Assembly (NCBI RefSeq): GCF_900013425.1
Contig: NZ_FBXK01000005.1
Coordinates: 682,001 to 746,000, forward strand
Origin: Sphingobium sp. Z007
GTDB lineage: Bacteria > Pseudomonadota > Alphaproteobacteria > Sphingomonadales > Sphingomonadaceae
DNA: 64,000 nucleotides
Direction of reading: 5' to 3'
A program made the position numbers and the translations under genes. Under the pieces are notes generated by a model. The model was not told where the DNA came from. It made no database searches and worked only from the letters and a program-made list of their open reading frames with translations. Positions 51,303 through 57,252 of the stretch are shown here, one piece after another. Every line of letters begins with the position of its first letter. The first letter of the stretch is position 1.

Positions 51303-53294
51303 GTGGCGATCACGGACATGGAGATGGCGGACCTGGTGCGGGAGGTGTGCCATGCAGGCGGCGATGGACCGCTGGTGCTGGGCGGGCCGTTGCCGGGGTT
51401 TCGCACCTTTGCCGCGGCGCTGAATCCTGGCGCGACCTTTCCCTATGTCATTCAGGGCGTGACCAATCCTGGGCAATGGGAGGCCGGGGTTGGCGAAATC
51501 GACGGCGCCGGCCGGTTGGTGCGCGTGCCGCAGGCGTCTTCGGCGGGCGGCGGCGCTGTGGATTTCACGGTAGGCGAGAAACATGTCGGGCTGGCGCTGC
51601 ATGCCGCTTGGGTGGCGCAGGTCAACGAGCATGGTCATGGGCCAGGCGAGATTGACGGGCTGGAGGCGGCGCTGGCGGGCAAGCAGGCGGCGAGCGACGC
51701 ATTGAGCGCGATTGCGGCGCTGGCGACGAGCGGGTTCGGGCGGGGCGCGCTCACGATGGGCGACGGGGCGGCGTTCCGGGCCTATATCGGCGCTGGCACC
51801 TCTTCTGCGAGCGGGACGGTGACCAGCGTGGCGGCGGGCGGCGGCATGGCGTTCGCAACGATCGGGGCGGCGGGCAGCGTGGCGCTGGGCACGCCGGCGA
51901 GCATCACGCTGGGATCGACCAACGGCGTGGCGGCGGGGACGCACAGCCATGCCTTTGCGCCCGGTGGAACCAGCGCGCAATATCTGCGCGGTGACGGGTC
52001 GCTGGCGACCTTTCCCACGGGTAGCGCGCTCAGCAAGGTGGACGATAGCAATGTCACGCTGACATTGGGCGGCGGCGCGGCGAGTGCGCTGCTGAACCCC
52101 GCGTCGATCACCGTCGGCTGGTCGGGGCAATTGCCGGTGGCGCGCGGCGGTACCGGGGCGGCCAGCCTGACCGGCTATGTGAAGGGCAATGGCGCGGCGG
52201 CGTTGAGCGCCAGCGCGACGATCCCCAGCACGGACATTAGCGGGTTGGGCACGATGGCGGGCCAGCATGCGGGCGCGGTCGCCATCACCGGCGGGACGGC
52301 CAGCCTGGCGTCGTTGAACGTCGCGCCCGCATCGGGTTCGGCCAATGCGGCGATCAATGCAGTAAGCGGCCAAAGCGCCACCCTGTCGCTGCACACGGCG
52401 GGCGTGGAAATGTGGCGGGTCGAGCGCACCGCGACGGCGAACAGCGGCGGCAATGCCGGGTCCGACTTCGCGCTGCGCCGCATGGATGATAGCGGCGCGC
52501 TGCTCGGCACGGTCATGAGCGTGTCGCGCGCGACCGGCGCGATGACGGTCGGCAGCGTCACCAGCAGCGGCGCCAGCGCGACGCTGATCACAGCCGTGCG
52601 CACCGGCAGCGCGGTCAATTGCGTATATGTCGCGCAGACAACGGCAGGCACCCTTTACTTCGGCAATGCCGACGGCAGCAAATTCGCCGTCGGTCCCAAC
52701 AATAATCTGGCGGTCACGCCCTTCCTGTCCACCAGCGCGACCGTTTGCACCATCGGCGCGTCGGTCGAAACGACGTTCGCCAGTGCGGGGCGACCGTTGA
52801 CCGACAATGCGATCGGCTGGGGCAGCGCGTCTTTCCGCTGGTCCACCATTTATGCGGGCAGCGGGACGATCAACACGTCGGATGCGCGGACCAAATGCGA
52901 TGTCGGATCGGTCGAGGACGCCTTGATCGACGCATGGGGCTCGGTCGGCTGGCGGCGCTATCGCTTCGTCGGGGCGGTGGCGGACAAGGGCGAAGCCGCG
53001 CGCTGGCATCTGGGTCTGGTGGCGCAGCAGGTGCGCGACGCGATCGACGCGCGGCTGGGCGACGGCGCGGCGGTGCGATGGGGGCTGTTGTGTCACGACA
53101 GTTGGAACGCGGAGCCGGAGGAGCGGGCGGAGGACGGCACGCTGGTTCGGGCGGCGCGCGACGCCGGGGATCGCTGGGGCCTGCGCTACGACGAATGTTT
53201 CGCGCTGGAGGCGCTGTGGCAGCGGCGCGCGATTGCGGCGCTGGCGGCGCGCCTGGCGGCCCTGGAAACGGGAGGCGGCCATGCTGGCGGGTGA
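51303..53294 (+). CDS. tail fibre-like protein with C-terminal S74 chaperone domain
   Basis: 663-aa protein. The N-terminal 130 residues (MADLVREVCHAGGDGPLVLG) are followed by long stretches of low-complexity Ala/Gly/Ser/Thr beta repeats (SVALGTPASITLGSTNGVAA), typical of trimeric fibres. The C-terminus from about 535 has TSDARTKCDVGSVEDALIDA and YRFVGAV...HLGLVAQQV, the peptidase S74 self-cleaving chaperone; the Ser and Lys of the dyad are present. It probably trims itself after trimerisation. Its place between capsid and adaptor genes is unusual. Start: GTG with GGGGGCGG before it; an ATG five codons in is possible. Confidence 0.82.
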   Translation: MAITDMEMADLVREVCHAGGDGPLVLGGPLPGFRTFAAALNPGATFPYVIQGVTNPGQWEAGVGEIDGAGRLVRVPQASSAGGGAVDFTVGEKHVGLALHAAWVAQVNEHGHGPGEIDGLEAALAGKQAASDALSAIAALATSGFGRGALTMGDGAAFRAYIGAGTSSASGTVTSVAAGGGMAFATIGAAGSVALGTPASITLGSTNGVAAGTHSHAFAPGGTSAQYLRGDGSLATFPTGSALSKVDDSNVTLTLGGGAASALLNPASITVGWSGQLPVARGGTGAASLTGYVKGNGAAALSASATIPSTDISGLGTMAGQHAGAVAITGGTASLASLNVAPASGSANAAINAVSGQSATLSLHTAGVEMWRVERTATANSGGNAGSDFALRRMDDSGALLGTVMSVSRATGAMTVGSVTSSGASATLITAVRTGSAVNCVYVAQTTAGTLYFGNADGSKFAVGPNNNLAVTPFLSTSATVCTIGASVETTFASAGRPLTDNAIGWGSASFRWSTIYAGSGTINTSDARTKCDVGSVEDALIDAWGSVGWRRYRFVGAVADKGEAARWHLGLVAQQVRDAIDARLGDGAAVRWGLLCHDSWNAEPEERAEDGTLVRAARDAGDRWGLRYDECFALEALWQRRAIAALAARLAALETGGGHAGG

Positions 53295-53442
53295 AGCAAT
53301 CGGCGCGCGCCCGCTGGGCGCGGTGCGGGTTGAGGCGGCGGGGCCGTGGAGCTGGGGCATCCGGCCGGGGCAGGGGGCGCGGATCGCCGCGCGGGACGGG
53401 GCGATGCGGCCCGACCGGGACAAGGGGAGCAAGGTCCGATGA
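53281..53442 (+). CDS. small overlapping hypothetical protein
   Basis: 53-aa protein that overlaps the fibre gene by 14 bp and the next gene by 4 bp (ATGA). The sequence begins MLAGEAIGARPLGAVRVEAA and has GPWSWGIRPGQGARIAARDG. The tight overlaps on both sides support translation as part of the phage-like operon. No family recognised. Confidence 0.55.
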   Translation: MLAGEAIGARPLGAVRVEAAGPWSWGIRPGQGARIAARDGAMRPDRDKGSKVR

Positions 53443-53717
53443 GCCTATATGTGAAAGATCCGCAGGCGCGGGTGGATCATGCGATCGACTGGTCCGCCTA
53501 TCTGGCCGGGCAAAGCCTGGTCGCCAGCCTGTGGATGGTGACGCCGCAGGAAGCGGGCGGGCTGCTGGTCGAAACGCAAGCCTTTGAAGCGCAGCGCAGC
53601 AGCGCGCGGCTGAGCGGGGGCGTGGTGGGGCGCGTCTATCGGCTGACCAACCGTGTCACCCTGTCCGATGGACAGGTGGACGAGCGGTCGGTGACGATGC
53701 GGGTGGAGGAGCGCTGA
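53439..53717 (+). CDS. phage head-tail or fibre-adaptor-like protein
   Basis: 92-aa protein: MSLYVKDPQARVDHAIDWSA, ASLWMVTPQEAGGLLVETQA and the C-terminal YRLTNRVTLSDGQVDERSVT. This pattern is common in GTA and phage clusters in sphingomonads, where it is annotated as a tail or fibre-tail adaptor protein; I recall this only loosely. It starts within the stop of the 53-aa gene and ends 2 bp before the gp6-like gene, so it is part of the same message. Confidence 0.7.
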   Translation: MSLYVKDPQARVDHAIDWSAYLAGQSLVASLWMVTPQEAGGLLVETQAFEAQRSSARLSGGVVGRVYRLTNRVTLSDGQVDERSVTMRVEER

Positions 53718-53719
53718 CC

Positions 53720-54253
53720 ATGGTGGAAGAGAGCGAGAGCGGGGCGTTGGCGGCGTCGCTGGCGGAGCTGAAAGCCTATCTGCGGATCGAGACGGGGGCG
53801 GAGGATGCCGTGTTGGCGGGATTGCTGCGCAGCGCGGCGGCGCTGTGCGAGCAATTTATCGGCCAGTGGCTGATCGTGCGGGATGCGCGCGAGACGGTGG
53901 CGGGGGACGGCGGCTGGCAGAGGCTGTCGGCGCGGCCGGTGGCGGCGATCACGGCGGTCGAGGCGGTGGATGCCGATGGGGTGGCGGAGCCGTTGCCGGT
54001 GGACGCCTATGCGATCGATATCGATGCGGCGGGCGACGGATGGGTGCGGTCGACCCGCGCGGGCGACGGGCGGCGGTTGGCGGTGCGTTATCAGGCGGGG
54101 CTGGCGGCGGAATTGAATGGCCTGCCCGAAGCGCTGCGCCAGGGGATCGTGCGGCTGGCGGCGGAGCATTTCGTGGCGCGCGGCGGCGAAAGCGCGCCGC
54201 CCGCCGTGGTGAGCGCGCTATGGCGGCCGTTCCGGCGGATGCGGCTGGCGTGA
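53720..54253 (+). CDS. GTA gp6-like head-tail connector
   Basis: 177-aa adaptor protein. SLAELKAYLRIETGAEDAVL and AGLLRSAAALCEQFIGQWLI are the standard start of the HK97 gp6 / phiE125 gp8 family, followed by beta strands with RPVAAITAVEAVDADG and a C-terminal helix (LPEALRQGIVRLAAEHFVAR). It would sit between portal and stopper in the head-tail connector. The stop overlaps the start of the next gene (GTGA). Confidence 0.88.
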   Translation: MVEESESGALAASLAELKAYLRIETGAEDAVLAGLLRSAAALCEQFIGQWLIVRDARETVAGDGGWQRLSARPVAAITAVEAVDADGVAEPLPVDAYAIDIDAAGDGWVRSTRAGDGRRLAVRYQAGLAAELNGLPEALRQGIVRLAAEHFVARGGESAPPAVVSALWRPFRRMRLA

Positions 54254-54441
54254 GGGCGCAGCTGGCGGCGCTGGTGGAAGCGCGGGCGGCGCGGCGTCGG
54301 GCGCGGATCGTCGCGGCGCTGGAGGCCGCCGGAGTGGCGGCGGTTGTCGAGGGGGACGCGGTGCGGGCGTCCGCGCCGGGGCTGGCGGGGCGCTGGTGGC
54401 GCGATCTGAGGGTGCGGGATGCCGGGAGGGATGGGATATGA
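54250..54441 (+). CDS. small connector gene in gp7 position
   Basis: 63-aa protein starting with GTG, overlapping the gp6-like stop by 4 bp and the gp8-like start by 4 bp. It has a basic helix (VEARAARRRARIVAALEAAG) and a short C-terminal beta part (VRASAPGLAGRWWRDLRVRD). The position corresponds to the head-tail stopper (gp7) of GTA clusters, but it is shorter than usual stoppers, so the assignment rests on place. An in-frame ATG ten codons upstream is possible. Confidence 0.65.
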   Translation: MRAQLAALVEARAARRRARIVAALEAAGVAAVVEGDAVRASAPGLAGRWWRDLRVRDAGRDGI

Positions 54442-54839
54442 GTGCGGAAGTGGCGGCGCGGGCGGCGGTGATCGCCGCTTTGCGCGCGGACGGGGCGCTG
54501 ATGGACGGGCTGAACGGCCTGTATGATGGCGAGCCGGGGCGGGCGAGCGCGCCCTATGGCCATGTCGGCGAATGTATCGGCGCAGACTGGGGCGGCAAGG
54601 ATGTCGAGGGGCGCGAGGTGCGGCTGACCATCGGCCTGCGCAGCGCGGACGAGACGCCGGCACGGTTGGGCGGCATGATTGCGCGGATCGATCCGGCGAT
54701 CGGCCAGGCGCAGGCGCGCGATGGGTGGCGGATCGTGACGGCGCGACTGGTGCGGTCGCGGGTGGCGCGGGATGGCACGGGCGCGGCCGCCGGGTGGAGA
54801 GCGGTGATCGACTATCGGTTGCGGTTGGTGCGGGGGTGA
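54438..54839 (+). CDS. DUF3168 tail terminator, GTA gp8-like
   Basis: 133-aa protein: MSAEVAARAAVIAALRADGA, then LMDGLNGLYDGEPGRASAPY, GREVRLTIGLRSADETPARL and a closing AGWRAVIDYRLRLVRG. This is the DUF3168 family, tail completion or terminator proteins that cap the tail tube. The 4-bp overlap with the preceding gene marks the end of the connector operon. A repeat region of about 350 bp follows. Confidence 0.87.
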   Translation: MSAEVAARAAVIAALRADGALMDGLNGLYDGEPGRASAPYGHVGECIGADWGGKDVEGREVRLTIGLRSADETPARLGGMIARIDPAIGQAQARDGWRIVTARLVRSRVARDGTGAAAGWRAVIDYRLRLVRG

Positions 54840-54945
54840 GGGGGGCTTTCGCTTCAGCGAATGGCGGCACATGATTTAGAGGGCGGAAGTGGGTTCCCGC
54901 CTGCGCGGGAACAGGCTTTTGCGATGGTGGACGCGTTGCAGGGCT

Positions 54946-55157
54946 GCCCCCTCTCAACTTCGGCTAGGGCCAATCGACATTCAGCTCTGACGGCCTGCAA
55001 ATGGCGATTTTCCGTGCTTCCGGTGCTCACGTACTTTTAGTACGCTGCGCTCCGGGTCACGAAAAACCACCATTTTCGGCACGTCATCATCTGAATGTCG
55101 ATTGGCCCTAGGCAGCAAACTGCCGAACCTTCGTATCTCTCCCCGAGGGGAGAGAGG
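54946..55157. repeat. palindromic repeat, family D copy 6, interrupted
   Basis: The left part CCCCCTCTCAACTTCGGCTA runs to 54966 and the right part TAGGCAGCAAACTGCCGAAC plus CTTCGTATCTCTCCCCGAGG resumes at 55109. Joining them at TA restores a normal family D unit, so the DNA between them is a later insertion. Confidence 0.8.
54967..55108. mobile_element. 142-bp MITE-like palindromic element
   Basis: Perfect 18-bp terminal inverted repeats GGGCCAATCGACATTCAG and CTGAATGTCGATTGGCCC. Inside, the two halves continue as an imperfect palindrome (for example GTGCTTCCGGTGCTCACG against CGCTCCGGGTCACG) meeting at GTACTTTTAGTAC. TA is present at both borders, the target duplication used by IS630/Tc1-mariner elements. 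No coding capacity; it would need a transposase in trans. Confidence 0.8.
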
Positions 55158-55188
55158 GCATTTTTGTGTTGGCTATTGAGGAATCGGC

Positions 55189-55512
55189 TCAGCCTGGCTG
55201 GCTGCTTTCTTCATATTCGCTGGTGATCTTGTCGACATATTCGGCGATCTGGTCGTCCGCGTCGCTGTTGGCGGCGGCGTCGGTCATTTTGTCGGCCTTG
55301 TCCGATGCCACGATCGCGGCGCGGAAAGCGGCTTCCTTGTCGGCGCAGGCTTTTTTCATTGCGGACTGGAAATCGCCGACCGGCAATTTCTTGTCCAGCG
55401 CGGGCTGGACCTGGGCGCTGAGGCATTTGGAAAATTCCTTGCGCCCGGTGCCGACGGGATCGGCTGAGGGGGCGGTGGCCAGCATCATCATGAGTGCGGC
55501 GGCAACAATCAT
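55189..55512 (-). CDS. secreted hypothetical protein
   Basis: 107-aa protein with a signal peptide (MIVAAALMMMLATAPSADPV) and a helical mature part: GRKEFSKCLSAQVQPALDKK, MKKACADKEAAFRAAIVASD, and an acidic end DADDQIAEYVDKITSEYEES. Two cysteines may form a disulfide. GGAGAGG lies before the ATG on the coding strand, which supports this start. It is on the strand opposite to the phage-like genes and splits the connector genes from the tail genes. Function unknown. Confidence 0.75.
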   Translation of the reverse strand: MIVAAALMMMLATAPSADPVGTGRKEFSKCLSAQVQPALDKKLPVGDFQSAMKKACADKEAAFRAAIVASDKADKMTDAAANSDADDQIAEYVDKITSEYEESSQPG

Positions 55513-55667
55513 AGAAACCTCTCCATAGCGGCGTTTTAACGTCGATAGCGGCGTCAAGACGCTGCGACCGGATGGTCGAGCGCCATCCGAGTCTGTTATT
55601 TTTTCGCGATTTTCCGGGCGGAAGCGGGGTGCTTTCGACGCGGCATCGCTTGGCTGGAGGATGCGCC

Positions 55668-56075
55668 ATGGGCGTCGAAAAGGGAAGTGCGTTTCTGCTC
55701 AAAGTGAGCGACGGCAACATGCCTGCAACATATGCGACGGTGGCCGGGATGCGGACCACGCAACTATCGGTGAATGGCGAGGCGGTGAATATCACGTCGA
55801 AGGATTCGGGCGGCTGGCGCGAATTGTTGTCGGGCGCGGGCGTGCGGTCGGTCAGCGTGTCGGCGGCGGGGCTGTTCACGGGATCTGCGGCGGAGGTGCG
55901 CATCCGCAACCATGCGCTGTCGGGTACGATCGAGGATTATGAACTGAGTTTCGAGAGCGGCGAGCGGATGCGCGGGCGCTTTCTGGTCACGCGGCTGGAC
56001 TATGCCGGCGATTATAATGGCGAGCGCAATTATGCGCTGAGCCTGGAAAGCAGCGGCGCGGTGGTTTCGGAATGA
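55668..56075 (+). CDS. GTA tail tube protein (gp9-like)
   Basis: 135-aa major tail protein of the TP901-1 type. KGSAFLLKVSDGNMPATYAT, GEAVNITSKDSGGWRELLSG and the strands VRIRNHALSGTIEDYELSFE match GTA gp9. Hexamers stack to form the tail tube. The stop overlaps the next start (ATGA). GGAGGATGCGCC before the ATG is a good ribosome binding site. Confidence 0.9.
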   Translation: MGVEKGSAFLLKVSDGNMPATYATVAGMRTTQLSVNGEAVNITSKDSGGWRELLSGAGVRSVSVSAAGLFTGSAAEVRIRNHALSGTIEDYELSFESGERMRGRFLVTRLDYAGDYNGERNYALSLESSGAVVSE

Positions 56076-56383
56076 GCGGCGCGGCGAACGAAGCGCGGGG
56101 CGAGGCGGCGCTCGCGCTGGGCGGGGAGGTGCTGGCGCTCAGGCCGGGTTTTGCCGCGCTGGTGGCGGCGGAGGCGGAATTGGGGCCGTTGTTCGATCTG
56201 GTGGAGCGGGCGGCGGACGGGAAATTGTCGCTGGCCGATCTGGTGGCTTTGTTCTGGCATTGCCTGGTCGATCGCGAGGCGGTGAGCCGCGAGGCGCTGG
56301 GCGAGGCGGTGGTCGCGGTCGGGCTGGCGAAGGTGACGCCGGTACTGAAAGCGATTTTGCAGCAGATATTGGCGGGGAAGTGA
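56072..56383 (+). CDS. GTA gp10-like tail assembly protein
   Basis: 103-aa protein matching the GTA gp10 family: NEARGEAALALGGEVLALRP, AALVAAEAELGPLFDLVERA and KLSLADLVALFWHCLVDREA. In GTA and HK97-like phages the genes between tube and tape measure act as tail assembly chaperones, which is inferred here. It overlaps both neighbours by 4 bp. Confidence 0.88.
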   Translation: MSGAANEARGEAALALGGEVLALRPGFAALVAAEAELGPLFDLVERAADGKLSLADLVALFWHCLVDREAVSREALGEAVVAVGLAKVTPVLKAILQQILAGK

Positions 56384-56577
56384 GGCGGTTTGCGGACAGC
56401 GCGGGGCGGCTGGCGGGGGTGGCCGGATGGCTGCTGGGCTGGCGGCCGGACGAGTTTTGGCGCGCGACCCCGGCGGAACTGGCGGCGGTGCTGCGCGCGG
56501 CGCGGGGGGATGACGCGCCTGGGGAGGGCGTGGATGGCGGCGAGTTGGCGCGGTTGATGGGCGCGATGCCGGATTAA
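56380..56577 (+). CDS. small tail assembly chaperone (gp10.1-like)
   Basis: 65-aa protein beginning with GTG within the stop of the gp10-like gene. LAGVAGWLLGWRPDEFWRAT near the middle, followed by PAELAAVLRAAR, is the pattern of the phage tail assembly chaperone family found here in GTA clusters. The 4-bp overlap rather than a slippery sequence links it to gp10, unlike the frameshifted chaperones of many phages. Confidence 0.8.
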   Translation: MRRFADSAGRLAGVAGWLLGWRPDEFWRATPAELAAVLRAARGDDAPGEGVDGGELARLMGAMPD

Positions 56578-56591
56578 GGTCTGGCGTGGAG

Positions 56592-56669
56592 TCCCCCTCT
56601 TTCAACTGCGCCTAACCCCGGCCTTCGCCGGGGCAAGGCTTCGTATCCTTCTCCCCCATGGGAGAAGGT
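56592..56669. repeat. palindromic repeat, family D copy 7
   Basis: CCCCCTCTTTCAACTGCGCC, hairpin CCCCGGCCTTCGCCGGGG, AAGGCTTCGTATCCTTCTCC and closing CCCATGGGAGAAGG. Located just before the tape measure gene. Confidence 0.82.
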
Positions 56670-56691
56670 CTGTTTTTATGAGGAGGCGCTG

Positions 56692-57252
56692 GTGGACGAG
56701 GAAATCGAGACGCTGGTGGTGCGGGTGCGGGCGGATACGCAGGGGTTGAGCCGCGATGTCGAGGCGATGCGGGCGGGGCTGGAAGGGCCGCTGGGCGATG
56801 GCGCGGACAGAGCCGGGCGGCGGATCGAACAGGGGCTGATGCGCGCGGTGCGGACCGGCAAGTTCGGGTTCGAGGATTTGCGGCGAATTGCGGTGAGCGT
56901 GCTGGACGAGATTGCGGCCAGTAGCGTGCGGTCGGTGCTGGGGAGTGGAGGCGGCGGTGGCGGCGGCGGGCTGGCGGGGCTGGGCGCGTCGCTGCTGATG
57001 TCCGCGCTGGGGCTGCCGGGGCGGGCGACGGGCGGGCCGGTGACGCCGGGGCGCGCCTATATGGTCGGTGAGCGCGGGCCGGAAATGTTCGTGCCGACGA
57101 GCAGCGGGCAGGTGGTGGCCAACGGCAATAGCGGCGGGCGCGACGTGCGGGTGAGCATAGCGGTCAATGGGCGCGGCGGCGAGAGCGAGCCGCGCTTGCT
57201 GGCGCGCAGCGCGCGGCAGGTGGCGCGGGCGGTGAAGGGGGCGCTGGGCTGA
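56692..57252 (+). CDS. short tail tape measure protein (GTA gp11-like)
   Basis: 186-aa protein starting with GTG. VVRVRADTQGLSRDVEAMRA is the start of lambda-type tape measure proteins, and RATGGPVTPGRAYMVGERGP followed by EMFVPTSSGQV is their conserved C-terminal motif; a glycine run links the two. Tape measure length sets tail length, so this size implies a very short tail, as in the Rhodobacter GTA. The stop overlaps the next start (TGATG). Confidence 0.87.
   Translation: MDEEIETLVVRVRADTQGLSRDVEAMRAGLEGPLGDGADRAGRRIEQGLMRAVRTGKFGFEDLRRIAVSVLDEIAASSVRSVLGSGGGGGGGGLAGLGASLLMSALGLPGRATGGPVTPGRAYMVGERGPEMFVPTSSGQVVANGNSGGRDVRVSIAVNGRGGESEPRLLARSARQVARAVKGALG

Larger units (their letters stand above)
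54840..55188. other. 350-bp gap holding nested repeats
   Basis: No gene is seen. From left to right it holds a partial family A repeat (about 54892-54912), the left part of a family D repeat, a 142-bp palindromic element, and the right part of the family D repeat, ending close to the stop of the minus-strand secreted protein gene. Confidence 0.8.

Noticed and set aside
51189-53432. 747-codon minus-strand frame opposite the fibre gene
   Set aside because: Arg-rich shadow of the low-complexity fibre sequence. The S74 domain on the plus strand shows which frame is real.
42610-56669. CRISPR-like array formed by the repeated units
   Set aside because: The units are kilobases apart, differ in their stems and have no spacers or cas genes; they are dispersed palindromic repeats.
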